Assembly (NCBI GenBank): GCA_965230065.1
Contig: OZ245942.1
Location: 372,001-436,000 of the forward strand
Direction: 5' to 3'
DNA from: G965230065 sp965230065
GTDB taxonomy: Bacteria > Bacteroidota > Bacteroidia > Cytophagales > Cyclobacteriaceae
Length of the DNA: 64,000 nt
In this document: positions 46,071 to 55,900 of the stretch, in pieces
Position numbering within the stretch: the first letter of the stretch is position 1
Layout of the letters: each line of letters opens with the position of its first letter
Made by a program: the position numbers and the translations under genes
Notes under the pieces: model-generated
The model's database searches: none
The model's input: the letters and a program-made list of their open reading frames with translations, nothing else
Told to the model about the DNA's origin: nothing

Positions 46071-46201
46071 CTCATTTATAGTTTTAATAAAAATCGGTTT
46101 TTTATTGCTGAAACAAACGCTTCATCATATAGTAGGGAAATTATCTTGCCAACCTGCTACCTGTAATTTGTCAGATTATAAATAAGTACCAAAAAAGGAT
46201 A

Positions 46202-46311
46202 TTCTCCCCGGATGAGCGCATGCGAATTCCGGGGGCTCCCGCTTCCAATGTAGGAGGCCCCGGAATTTGCCAGCCCCCAATGGCTAACACACATCCGGGG
46301 AAAATGCGCTC
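46202..46311. repeat. Structured 110-bp intergenic palindromic element
   Basis: Outer arms TTCTCCCCGGATG/CATCCGGGGAAAA, inner arms around GCGAATTCCGGGG/CCCCGGAATTTGC, plus AGCGCAT (46215-46221) that can pair with ATGCGCT (46304-46310) in competition with the outer stem. It fills much of the 46071-46479 gap, which has no gene. Could be a REP-like element or a structured RNA. Confidence 0.65.
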
Positions 46312-46439
46312 TATTTTGTTTTATTCTTCTTTTTTAAGAAAATCAGAATTGAAACACGGCGAAACATGACTGTTTCTGAAAAAACCGGATTGAAAGGAAA
46401 ATTTGGTATTTCCGGCTGATTTCTCAATAAAGAAAGGGA

Positions 46440-46471
46440 ACAAGATTGTAGAATCCCTTCTACAATCTTGT
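46440..46471 (-). terminator. Terminator-like hairpin
   Basis: Perfect 14-bp stem (ACAAGATTGTAGAA and complement) with a 4-nt loop, 9 bp after the stop of the cytochrome c-containing gene. On the minus strand it is followed by TTCCCTTTCTTTATTG, moderately U-rich. Confidence 0.6.
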
Positions 46472-46479
46472 GCATAGGT

Positions 46480-48432
46480 TTACTTATCCAGTGAGTTGAT
46501 CCAGTCCGCTATTTTCAAGGCATCTTCTTCAGGCACCTGAGGCATTGGGGGCATCTCGGTGGCATAATCGGGCCAGTTTTGGGGCTGTGGGTTATAAATC
46601 AACTTTACGATTTCTTCATTGGAATACTTGCGCTTGGCAATATCCACATAGGCTGGGCCTACCTGCCGCTTTTCGGTTTGGTGGCATGCCAGGCAGGTAT
46701 ACTGCGTAAGCAAGCCTTCTACTTCTGCATAAGTAGGAGCAGCCGCTACCGTTTTGGCCGAAGCCGTAGCAGCAGTACTTTTTGCAGCAACTGGTGCTTC
46801 CTTCTTATTGGGTATAGATGCTTTCTTTTCTACTTTAGAAGAGTTGAAAGTACTTACTTCCTCCATGGATAATTTTTTACCTTCCGGAATATTGTTCAAT
46901 GTATAATAGGCTGTAGGGTGTACCAGTGAATAAGAATTCTCTCTTGCCCTCACACCTCTCAAAGTAATGGTATGGATGTGGTATTGTTGCAAACTATCCA
47001 CGATAATCCGGGCTTTCATCCCGTCTGCTGATACTTTTACGCCTTTTATGGTATGCGTCAGGTTTTCTACCGGAGGGCTGCCATATACCGGATGGTATTT
47101 GTAGATGTAGCTGTTTACTGAATAAGAGGCCAGGTCTTCGGCTGATTTTTTATCTACGGGTTTGGTAAACTCTACCTCAAAGCCATCGGGCATGGCACGC
47201 ACGGCACGCATTTCAAAAGGAACACGTCCGTTCCACACCAGGCGTTGCAAGCCTTCGTTGGCTTCTCCGGCCGAGCCCCAGCCCCGGTTGGTTTCGCCCA
47301 CCATGAGAGAGCCGTCTTTGGCCCAGGCCATGCGCAGTACACCCGACTGAAAACCGGAACGGAAATCCCAGGCAGCACCCTGGTATTCACCATTAACTTT
47401 TTCCAGAAAGACACGGGAAATTTTGCTTTGTCCCTGGTCGCCCACCAGCACCTGCCCTGCAAATGGGCCGAAGTGGCCTTCCGGTATTTTTACAAATTCT
47501 GAGGTAGAGATGCCCAGAATACCATGAGGCAGCCATACGGCAGGCAACTGCACTTCCGGAAATTCTTTTTTCACTTCATACAAAGTGGTAAAGTCTTCAT
47601 CCACCACATTTTCGGGCTTGATGTAGCTTCCCTCTTCATTTTTTTCCTGACGAGGATCTACTTTGGCGTATAATTGTTCTGTGGTCAGGTTTATCGGAGA
47701 GTTAGGTTCTTCTGCCCATCGCAAACCAGCCGGGTGCCCGGTGAAGCTTCCTTTTTCTATATGCCACAATCCACCAGAACCCATCCAGTCGCCCTGGTTT
47801 TCGGTATAGAAAAGCTCATCATCGATAAAGCCCAGTCCGCAGGGAGAGCGCATACCGGTGGCCCAGGGTTCCATTTTTCCTTCAGGTGATATTTTCATAA
47901 TCCAACCTCTCCAGGGCACACGGCTTTCGCCTCTCCACCATTCCTGACTGCCAAAGGCTACATTGCCCGAAACAAAGAAGGAACCATCCTCCGCTATTTT
48001 TGGCCCATAGCTGTATTCGTGGTAATGTCCGGAAATAGGCCAGGCGTATACGGTTTCGTATACTTCGGCTTTGCCATCTTTATCCGTATCGGCCAGGCGG
48101 GTAAGTTCGCCCCGCTGGGCACAGTACAGGGAACCGTTTTTATAGGCCAGCCCCAGAATTTCGTGCAAACCGGAGGCAAATTTCCTGAAATATGGGCGGG
48201 AAGAGGTAGGGTTTTCTACAATGTAAACATCGCCCCGGCGGGTGCTTATGCCCAAATCGCCACTGGGCAGGGTTACCAACCCACCCACTTCCAAAATCGT
48301 TCCTTCCGGTGCAGGCACACGCATGATGGAGAAAAAGTCTTCCTCTTTGGGCGACTCCTGTGCCCAGGCTTCCGGTACAAAGAGGGCACAAATGGTAAAC
48401 AGTGTGAGTATATTTTTCAAATAATATTTCAT
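46480..48432 (-). CDS. Periplasmic PQQ-like beta-propeller protein with C-terminal cytochrome c domain
   Basis: 650 residues from ATG 48432 (MKYYLKNILTLFTICALFVP), with a signal peptide ending EAWA. A soluble glucose/sorbosone-dehydrogenase-like propeller fills about 30-400 (PEGTILEVGGLVTLPSGDLG, MRSPCGLGFIDDELFYTENQ). After an Ala/Lys-rich linker comes a c-type cytochrome domain near the C-terminus with CLACH for haem attachment and a Met ligand candidate in ATEMPPMPQVPEE. It likely passes electrons from a sugar-related oxidation to a carrier, but the propeller substrate is unknown. It is the last gene of the leftward sugar locus, 19 bp after DUF1080. Confidence 0.88.
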   Translation of the reverse strand: MKYYLKNILTLFTICALFVPEAWAQESPKEEDFFSIMRVPAPEGTILEVGGLVTLPSGDLGISTRRGDVYIVENPTSSRPYFRKFASGLHEILGLAYKNGSLYCAQRGELTRLADTDKDGKAEVYETVYAWPISGHYHEYSYGPKIAEDGSFFVSGNVAFGSQEWWRGESRVPWRGWIMKISPEGKMEPWATGMRSPCGLGFIDDELFYTENQGDWMGSGGLWHIEKGSFTGHPAGLRWAEEPNSPINLTTEQLYAKVDPRQEKNEEGSYIKPENVVDEDFTTLYEVKKEFPEVQLPAVWLPHGILGISTSEFVKIPEGHFGPFAGQVLVGDQGQSKISRVFLEKVNGEYQGAAWDFRSGFQSGVLRMAWAKDGSLMVGETNRGWGSAGEANEGLQRLVWNGRVPFEMRAVRAMPDGFEVEFTKPVDKKSAEDLASYSVNSYIYKYHPVYGSPPVENLTHTIKGVKVSADGMKARIIVDSLQQYHIHTITLRGVRARENSYSLVHPTAYYTLNNIPEGKKLSMEEVSTFNSSKVEKKASIPNKKEAPVAAKSTAATASAKTVAAAPTYAEVEGLLTQYTCLACHQTEKRQVGPAYVDIAKRKYSNEEIVKLIYNPQPQNWPDYATEMPPMPQVPEEDALKIADWINSLDK

Positions 48433-48451
48433 GATTTCAAAAGGTCTTTCG

Positions 48452-50335
48452 TCAGAAAAGTATGGAATAGCTGAGTTGGGTTTGCAAAGGGGCAATTAGT
48501 TCCTGCCCGCCTTCGCTGTTGCGGATTACAGGCTTTACAGATGCATCCTCTAATTGCACATAGTAGGCTTTGTCATCTATCAGGTACAACCCATCGGCTA
48601 CTGCTTTTATGGATTTACCAGTGGCAAGACGGGCATACAGGTCTCCGGCAGGATTTTCCACTTCCAGCCTGCGGTAAATGCCTTGCCCATCTTCCCTGGC
48701 GTGCACTGCGTCTTTCACTTGGGTGCCGTATACTTCATATTGGAAAACTGGCTGGTCGTTGGCATCCAATACATAACCCTTTGGTTGGAAAGCAGCCTGG
48801 GCTGAGTCTATTTTCCAGGTTTGTTCCTGGGAAGAAAGTTGGGCGATATTGAGTGTGGGTTTTCCTAATCCCAACACAGAGCCTAACGGACGGGAAGTGC
48901 CGTTGCCCCGGCTGTGCCACATGGGGGTAGTATTCAGAAAATCGCCACGCCAGATTTGCACCGGCATGCCATTGTCAAGGTCATAGGTGTAATGTACCTG
49001 CTTTGGGCTGCCTACTGAGATGGCATGTACTACCTTTGGGCCGTCTGGGATATCCATAAAGCTACGCAGCAAGGTGGTTTCGGGTGCATGCACCAAAATC
49101 GGGTCAGGAATTTCGTTGGTGGTGAAGTCGGTAGTCATTTCGTATGCACGGATGCCTGGCCCTTCGGTCAAGAGGGTGAAAGAAGGGGTTATCCAGTCTA
49201 CAATTTTGGCATAAACCAACTCAAAAGGCACCTCTCCTGCTGGCAGGGTAACAGAACCCCGTCCTCTGTTGCGGCTGATGGGCACTACCGCTTTATTATT
49301 GATACGCAACAGGCCACCACCTCCGGCCAATCCCATGTTAAAATGATATTCTCCCGGTGTTTTTACTGACAAAGTTCCCTGGTAACGCAACAAAACATCA
49401 TCGGTCAGCGGGCTTACCGTGAAGGTAAGTTCTTCGGCTGTACCTTCTGCTACAGGCTCAAGGGTAGCATAATCTGGTTCACTCTCAAAAATGCCTTTGT
49501 ATATGGAATATTGTAAATCAGATAGTTCCGGTTGCGGTTTGCCATATTCGGTAATCACAATGTTTTTGAAAGCCACGGCCCCATGATCACCCTGGATACG
49601 GAATGGGCCTTGGGCAACTTCATTGTCTTCCATCGCACCCCGGGTAGGGCCGGAAAGTTCTACATCTTCGTGGATGGTAACCCCATTCAGCTCTACACTC
49701 AGGATTTTAGCGTTTTCGGTTTTATTACCCTGTGCATCAAAACGGGGCGCCTGGAAAGAAATTTTGAGGTGCTGCCACAATCCGGGTGCACGGCTCACAT
49801 TCTGGCGGGGGGCAAACCCTTCATAGCCTTTTTGTCCATCCGGCTGACTTTCGTCCCAGCGTTCGTAAATGCCGCCATTGTCACCTGCGCGCGGATTGGT
49901 AATACCCCAGCTATCCAAAAGCTGAATTTCGTATCGTCCTTGCAGGTAAATGCCTGAATTGGAACCTTTGGCCATCATGTAGTCCAGCTCCAGGTCTACA
50001 TCACCGTGCTCAAGCTGGGTATATAAATCTTTGCCTGTCCTTTTTTTGGTAGGCACATTTGCCAGAATGCCTTCGCCTTTGGTGGTGTTTAGCACACCTT
50101 TTTCCTGTAGGTCGGCATTAACGTCACCCACAATTTTCCAGGTTTTGCCCGGGTCTTGAAAAGCCGAAAGGTCATTAAGCGGAAGGGCTTTTTGTGCAAA
50201 AGCAGGAGAAGCCAACAACCCACACACGCCCCACAACAGGGCCACATACCAAATACGCACACAAGATGGCTGTTTATGAGATACAGCCTTCCTGTCCGGT
50301 TTGGTGCTCAAACGATTCATTGAAGTAAAATTCAT
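48452..50335 (-). CDS. DUF1080 (3-keto-disaccharide hydrolase-like) protein, secreted
   Basis: 627 residues, N-terminal signal segment (VALLWGVCGLLASPAFAQ). The DUF1080 jelly-roll concanavalin-like domain lies at about 50-265: LELDYMMAKGSNSGIYLQGR, EIQLLDSWG, LWQHLKISFQAP, GPFRIQGDHGAVAFKNIVI. A PA14-like or beta-sandwich part follows (YQGTLSVKTPGEYHFNMGLA). DUF1080 proteins include hydrolases of 3-keto-glycosides made by Gfo/Idh-type dehydrogenases, which fits the Gfo/Idh gene 244 bp upstream. Periplasmic or surface. Confidence 0.88.
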   Translation of the reverse strand: MNFTSMNRLSTKPDRKAVSHKQPSCVRIWYVALLWGVCGLLASPAFAQKALPLNDLSAFQDPGKTWKIVGDVNADLQEKGVLNTTKGEGILANVPTKKRTGKDLYTQLEHGDVDLELDYMMAKGSNSGIYLQGRYEIQLLDSWGITNPRAGDNGGIYERWDESQPDGQKGYEGFAPRQNVSRAPGLWQHLKISFQAPRFDAQGNKTENAKILSVELNGVTIHEDVELSGPTRGAMEDNEVAQGPFRIQGDHGAVAFKNIVITEYGKPQPELSDLQYSIYKGIFESEPDYATLEPVAEGTAEELTFTVSPLTDDVLLRYQGTLSVKTPGEYHFNMGLAGGGGLLRINNKAVVPISRNRGRGSVTLPAGEVPFELVYAKIVDWITPSFTLLTEGPGIRAYEMTTDFTTNEIPDPILVHAPETTLLRSFMDIPDGPKVVHAISVGSPKQVHYTYDLDNGMPVQIWRGDFLNTTPMWHSRGNGTSRPLGSVLGLGKPTLNIAQLSSQEQTWKIDSAQAAFQPKGYVLDANDQPVFQYEVYGTQVKDAVHAREDGQGIYRRLEVENPAGDLYARLATGKSIKAVADGLYLIDDKAYYVQLEDASVKPVIRNSEGGQELIAPLQTQLSYSILF

Positions 50336-50458
50336 AAAAGTGAAGAGATGATAGGTAGTTTTAATATGAACTAAACTTCAAATATATTTATCCTTTAAAT
50401 AAAACTTGCCATGAAAAGGGAGAAATTGAGAGGGAAGTAGGCTTGGACTATTGTGGAC

Positions 50459-50569
50459 AGCGGACTTCTCAGTCCGCTAAAGCTAAAAATGCTTTTAATT
50501 TGACAAGCACGGACAAGCAATATTAAAATGTCCGCCACCCATCTGCATGGTGGTTATAGGTGGCGGACA
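50459..50569. repeat. Palindromic repeats between DUF1080 and Gfo/Idh genes
   Basis: Hairpin AGCGGACT-TCTC-AGTCCGCT at 50459-50478, then TGTCCGCCACC (50529-50539) with its complement at 50559-50569. The second shares its TGTCCGCCAC arm with the repeat at 32869-32915. No U-tract follows. Confidence 0.6.
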
Positions 50570-50579
50570 CTTGGAAAAG

Positions 50580-51701
50580 TTAAGTCAAAGTAAACTCCGG
50601 CAGGCGGATGATTTCTCCTCCTTTCAGGGCCGACTCATGTGCCAAAATGCCTACACAGGTGATATTGGCCGATTGTACGGCATTGGGGTACGCTTCTTCT
50701 CCATTTACCAACATGTTGAGAAACTGGTGTGCCAAATGTGGATGCGAACCGCCATGTCCGGCTCCCTGGGTAAACGAAAGGTGCTGGTGCTCATCGGCAT
50801 CGTAAACGCCTCCGGTGGTGAAATGCTGGATTTCTTTGGGCAGTAATTTGGCATAATCCGGGCTTTCAACCTTTTCGGGAATTTCCGGTTCTGGTTTCTT
50901 GGCAGTGTGTACTACCAGAGGTTCTCCCTCAATCAACGGCCATTCTACCGACTTTTTAGACCCATACACTTCAAAGCTTTCCCGGTATTGGCGGGCGGTG
51001 TCAAAAAGGGAACGGTAAATATGGGCACTTAAATCAGAGTTTCTGCATTTAATATGCGTGGTTTCCACAGCAAAAGGAGAATTGTAATGCTGGTGCAACT
51101 CTTCCCGAATGGTACCGGAGCCGAAGCAGGAAACATATTCAGCTTCTGCCTTGGTAAGTCCAAGGACAGGGCCTACACAATGAGTAGCATAATGCATGGG
51201 CGGTAATCCCGGCCAGTAGTTGGGCCATCCGTCCATGTCCTGCTGGTGGCTGGCTTTGAGGAACTGTACTTTGCCCAATTCGCCATTTTCGTACAATTCT
51301 TTCATGAATAAAAATTCACGGGCATACACCACCGTTTCCATCATCATGTATTTTAGTCCGGTTTCCTGCGTGAGTTTTACAATTTCCTCGCATTCTTCCA
51401 CGGTAGTAGCCATGGGCACGGTGCAGGCTACGTGTTTTCCAGCTTTCAGGGCTTTGATAGACTGGGAAGCGTGGTCTGGAATGGGTGTGTTGATGTGCAC
51501 GGCATCCACATCCGGGTCTTTCAGCAAATCATCATACGAAGTGTAGCGTTTTTCTATCCCAAATGCGTCCCCAATTTCCTTCAGTTTAGATTCCGTCCGC
51601 TGACAAATAGCGTACATATTGGCATTGGCGTGTTTCTGATAAATAGGGATAAACTCAGCCCCAAAGCCGAGGCCGACGATGGCGATGTTGATTTTTGTCA
51701 T
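50580..51701 (-). CDS. Gfo/Idh/MocA-family oxidoreductase (cytoplasmic)
   Basis: 373 residues with no signal peptide. The Rossmann fold begins INIAIVGLGFGAEFIPIYQK. The usual EKP catalytic-Lys motif is replaced: HVACTVPMATTVEECEEIV, so the catalytic Lys is not at the standard place. The substrate side has WPNYWPGLPPMHYATHCVGP with a conserved His pair. Related Gfo/Idh proteins oxidise a sugar hydroxyl or process its 3-keto product. Same strand as the TIM-barrel gene 169 bp upstream, with an 8-bp tandem repeat between. Confidence 0.88.
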   Translation of the reverse strand: MTKINIAIVGLGFGAEFIPIYQKHANANMYAICQRTESKLKEIGDAFGIEKRYTSYDDLLKDPDVDAVHINTPIPDHASQSIKALKAGKHVACTVPMATTVEECEEIVKLTQETGLKYMMMETVVYAREFLFMKELYENGELGKVQFLKASHQQDMDGWPNYWPGLPPMHYATHCVGPVLGLTKAEAEYVSCFGSGTIREELHQHYNSPFAVETTHIKCRNSDLSAHIYRSLFDTARQYRESFEVYGSKKSVEWPLIEGEPLVVHTAKKPEPEIPEKVESPDYAKLLPKEIQHFTTGGVYDADEHQHLSFTQGAGHGGSHPHLAHQFLNMLVNGEEAYPNAVQSANITCVGILAHESALKGGEIIRLPEFTLT

Positions 51702-51792
51702 GGTTGTATGTTTTTTGTTTGTTGTTTATAGTTTTGAGTTTTGAGTTTTTTTGGAAGCTTGGAAGAATGGAATGGTGGAAAGATGGGTGTAA

Positions 51793-51847
51793 TATTCCAG
51801 TATTCCAGTATTCCAGTATTCCAGTATTCCAGTATTCCAGTATTCCA
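51793..51847. repeat. Tandem repeat (TATTCCAG, about 6.9 copies)
   Basis: Six exact TATTCCAG units plus TATTCCA in a head-to-tail array, upstream of the Gfo/Idh gene at 50580-51701 and downstream of the TIM-barrel gene. Copy number changes by slippage could alter spacing of any promoter here. Confidence 0.95.
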
Positions 51848-51870
51848 AAATACGAGTACCCCGATTGGTC

Positions 51871-52719
51871 TCAAAATGTCCTTCTCAAAAAGTGAAGTCC
51901 TTCTGAAGCAAACTTATCCTGGTCATCAGCCAGTGGGCGCCAGATGCAAACGGCGCCGGCCAGTTCTTTCACTTCCGGTGTAAAGCTTTCTATGGAAATT
52001 ACGCCCTGATAATTTACAGCTTCTAGCCCTTTTTTCAGTGCATCCCATCGGGTTTGTCCGGTGCCGGGTGTGCCCCGGTGGTTTTCAGAAACCTGTACAT
52101 GCACCAGCCGCTCGCCTGCCTGTTTTACGGCCTGCTCCATATCCGGCTCTTCTATGTTCATGTGAAAGCCGTCCAGCAGCACTTTGGCCGCCGGATGGTT
52201 AATGTCATGAATCAGCCGCATTACATCTTCAGCCCGGTTGATGAGGTCGGACTCAAAGCGGTTGAGGGGTTCCAATGCAATGGAAAGCCCACTTGCTTCT
52301 GCTATTTTACACACTTTTTGCAAATTATTCACTGCCCTTTCCCATTCAATCTTTCGCTGCTCCGGTGGTACCTGCCGGGCTTTTCCAACGGCTGAGTACA
52401 TAGGCCCGGCCAGGAAATCTACCTCCCAAATATTGCACAACTCAAAACAAGCCTCAATGTAATCAAAACATTGCTGATGTACGGCAGGGTCATCGTGGGT
52501 GAGGTCACGGCTGGGCCCAAAGGCTGCGCATGCCACAGGTTTGAGGCCGTTTTGTTGCAATGCATCTTTTACTTTATGCCCGTCAATGAGTTCGGGATAT
52601 TCCACCGGAATTTCCACAGCATCGTACCCCATTTCTTTTATTTTGGGGAATAAGGCAACGGTTTCTGTAGAAAATGGAGATGTCCAAAGCCAGGTGCTTA
52701 CGCCGAATGATATGTTCAT
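51871..52719 (-). CDS. Sugar phosphate isomerase/epimerase family (TIM barrel)
   Basis: 282 residues of the AP-endonuclease-2-like/xylose-isomerase-like TIM barrel, closest by eye to the D-tagatose/D-psicose 3-epimerase group. Metal and substrate residues: Glu in ALEPLNRFES, Asp in LLDGFHMNIEE, His in VQVSENHRGTPG and Glu in ISIESFTPEV. No signal peptide; cytoplasmic. Members act on ketoses or on 3-keto-glycosides. Sits in the leftward run between the ThuA fusion and the Gfo/Idh gene. Confidence 0.9.
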   Translation of the reverse strand: MNISFGVSTWLWTSPFSTETVALFPKIKEMGYDAVEIPVEYPELIDGHKVKDALQQNGLKPVACAAFGPSRDLTHDDPAVHQQCFDYIEACFELCNIWEVDFLAGPMYSAVGKARQVPPEQRKIEWERAVNNLQKVCKIAEASGLSIALEPLNRFESDLINRAEDVMRLIHDINHPAAKVLLDGFHMNIEEPDMEQAVKQAGERLVHVQVSENHRGTPGTGQTRWDALKKGLEAVNYQGVISIESFTPEVKELAGAVCIWRPLADDQDKFASEGLHFLRRTF

Positions 52720-52764
52720 TACTAATTAATTTAAGGATTAATTACAAATTCTAATTTTCTTACC

Positions 52765-52822
52765 CCGGTCTGTGTCGCACAGACCGGAAGGTGCTTTCTG
52801 CTGTCCTGTGTGACACAGGCCA
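52765..52822. repeat. Two-hairpin dispersed repeat (copy of 41116-41171)
   Basis: 52765-52787 is identical to the 23-mer at 41116-41138 (CCGGTCTGTG-TCG-CACAGACCGG). 52801-52822 holds CTGTCCTGTG-TGA-CACAGGCCAG, related to the second hairpin of the other copy and to 56030-56050. Lies between the TIM-barrel and ThuA genes. Confidence 0.8.
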
Positions 52823-52841
52823 GGGATAGAGATTTATTAAA

Positions 52842-52955
52842 AAATTCTAAACTCCAAATCCTAAGCCCAAAACAAATCCGAAATCCTAATTTTCAAATTT
52901 TTAAACATTAGAATTTATGTATTTTGTATTTATTTAGGATTTAGAGCTTTGTGCT
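52842..52955. repeat. AT-rich repeat related to 26586-26735
   Basis: CTCCAAATCCTAAGCCCAAA near the left and TTTAGGATTTAGAGCTTTG then TGCTTA near the right form imperfect inverted arms. The right arm resembles the element at 26.6-26.7 kb. Just downstream of the ThuA-fusion stop. Confidence 0.4.
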
Positions 52956-55900
52956 TATTGCTTTTCATTAATAGAAGATGTATTCGCACCAACAACCTCC
53001 ATCGTTCCCTGCATCAACCGCCAATGCCCCGGAAAGGTACACAGATACGGATAATTTCCCGGTTCAGATGGAGCAGTAAATCGGATACGCACCGTTTCCT
53101 CCGGGTTTAATAACTTTGTGGCTACCAATACTTCTTCCATTTCAGGCACATATTGTTTATCACTGCCTTCCGGGTCGCGGGCCAGTTGGTCGGCGGCCGC
53201 ACCTATTTGTTCCAAAGTTCCGGGTTGCCCTATCAACAGGTTGTGCTGCATCTGGTCTGTGTTTTCAAAAATGATTTCAATGGTTTGCCCGGCTTCTACG
53301 GTAAATTGATCAATATCATATTTCATCTGATGCTCTATCGTCTGGATGTGGATGGTTTGGTCTACAGTCTCTTCATCCGTCGCCAGTTGATTTTTAACCA
53401 CTCCCCCGGATTGGGCACTGGCAGTGCTAACCGTATAATGTGTGGCAAAATTATGGGCAATAGAAGATGTATCTGTCTGTACATTTTCAGCATTTGCTTC
53501 ATAAGCCGCTAAAAAGCCCGTAGGATGCGTGGATGCTGCAATAAAAATAGCCTGCGATAACCACTCATCCTCCGCGTTTTCCGCCAATCGGCTGGCTTTA
53601 TAAATGACTTTGCCCACTCTTTCAGAAGCAGGCATTTCTGATGCTGCCAGGAAAGCTGCGAGGCGGGTATGCAAATCAGGGTCGTTGAAACTGTCGGCAT
53701 ACAGCATGGCCATAAGGGCATATTCTGTGCGGGGCAATACCTGCAAAGCCGCCCTGCGCACCCCGGCTGCCGGATGCTGCAATGCATTCAGTGCGACCTG
53801 ATACGCTTCATCATTGGTGCCGTTCAGTGCACCCAGTCCGTGGATGGTCCAAAGCGCATGCACAGCCGGGCCTGACAAACCCAGCTCGTCAGTACGCCCT
53901 TCTTTTACCAGTTGGTATAAATCAGGCAACACATCGGTTTCCCCTCTTTCTACCAGTAATCGCTGAGCGGTGGTGCGCCAAAACATATTGTCATGTTTTA
54001 AAGCTGCCAGCAAGCCTTCCGGCTCGTCTTTACTCAAAGTAATGGGTTCGTAATCAGGGGCATTTTTGTAGGAAATCCGATAAACACGACCATGGGAGCG
54101 GTCGCGCAACGGATTGATGTAGGCATTGCCTTCCCCATTTTCGGCCTGGTAACCCCCAAAGTCGGGGCGGGGTGTGGGATTGTGCTGCACAATAAAGTTG
54201 TACCAATCGAGTACCCACACAGCGCCATCAGGACCTACTTCGGCATGCACAGGCGAAAACCACTCATCAGCCCCGGCAATCAGGTTCCACCCGTCTTTAT
54301 TGGTATAACCTGCCCCTTTTTCCTCAGTAATGCCCTGATAGACCAGTCCTCCCGTAGGCTCGCATACAAAAGCGATGCGGTTCCAGTAGTTTTTGGGAAA
54401 AGCGCGGGCAGTATAGAAATTGTGCCCTGCGGCTGCCGTAAACCCGCCAAATACATCTACCTGCCGTACATTGGGCGTGATGGGGTGCATGGCATAATGC
54501 CCGTCAATTTTTTTGCTGCCTTGTCCTTCCAATCCGTTTACCTGTTGATAATAGCGGTTCGGAATGCCTACATATACGCTGTGGGTGTTGTTGGCCGTAG
54601 AAGCAAACACTTCAAAGGTTTCCGTAAAGCCCAGCCCCCAGGTGTTGTTGCTGGTACGGGTTACATATTCAAAGTCAGAAACATCAGCAGGGAACCGGTA
54701 AACACCCTGGCCGAACTCATAATTTTTTCCGGCAATTTCCCCTTTAAAACCAGAGTAGCCCACCGTGCCCCAAATGTGGTTGTCCAGCCCATATTTCAGG
54801 TTAGAAGGGCCGGCATGGGTATCAAACGTGCCCCAGCCGCTGATGATGGTTTGGCGTACATCGGCTTTGTCATCCCCATCAGTATCCTGCAGAAAGAGGA
54901 AGTGAGGGGCCTGGGAAACCATTACCCCGCCGTTTACAAAAACCAGGCTGGTGGGAATGTTCAGGTTTTCGGCAAAAACGGTGAATTTATCCGCTTTACC
55001 ATCCCCATCGGTATCTTCACAAATTTTGATGCGGTCATCTCCCACACCATCGGCTTTGCGTACGGTATTGGGATAATCCACGGTTTCTACCACCCACAAA
55101 CGGCCTTTTTCATCCCAGGCCATGGTAATGGGGTTGATGATGTCCGGCTCCGAAGCGAACAGTTGGAGTTCAAAATCAAGGGGGATTTGTAATAACTTTT
55201 GGGATTCCACTGCTTGCAAAGGCAACTGAAATTGCAGGGGTGGGTCGCGCTTTTCATAATTGGGAATGCTGTCTTCGGGACGATATTTCAAAGTAGGAAT
55301 GGTGGAAGCAAACTGTGCCCATTCTTCTTTCACTGTATCACCTACGGCCCATAGGATTCCTTTTTCTATCAAAGTATGAAAACCGGAGTTGTTCCAGGTG
55401 CGTTCATCGTGGCCGTAAGCGGTATAGAATACCCGGCCTTTTCCGTAATCCCTAACCCAGGTCCAGGGTTCCCGGTGTTCGCCCTCTGTCCGTTCCATCA
55501 GTACTGTGCGGTCAGGGTTGTGCTTGTGGTGCACATACGTTTCATCCCAGGTTTCGAATTCCTGCACGCCTTCTATAGAAGGGTGGGCGGGCTCCACAAT
55601 ATCTACGGTAAACGTATCGGTACCATGCGATTGAAACTGTGCGCCTACCAATTCCACATATTCCGGGGAATTTCTGAAGCAATAGCTGGCGCAGTGAATG
55701 GGCAGGAAGGCATGGCCGTCGGCTACATAATTTAGCAGGGCCTGTTCCTGGCTTTCGGTAATTTCATCGTGGTTGGCATAAATCATCAGCCCGTCGTATT
55801 TGCTCAGCGTTTCCGGGTTCAGGTCATCGGGGTCGGCCGTGTAGGTAAAATAAATACCTTTGGGCGCCAGGGCAGAAGCCAGCAGGGGCATCATCAGAGC

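Noticed and set aside
51793..51847. Possible CRISPR-like array
   Set aside because: The repeat unit is 8 bp with no spacers, so it is a simple tandem repeat; no cas genes are present.
51695..51895. 66-codon frame through the TATTCCAG array
   Set aside because: Simple translation of the tandem repeat.
54092..55192. 366-codon open frame on the plus strand
   Set aside because: It lies opposite the ThuA fusion, whose domains are clear; the frame has no domain motifs and is a by-product of codon usage.
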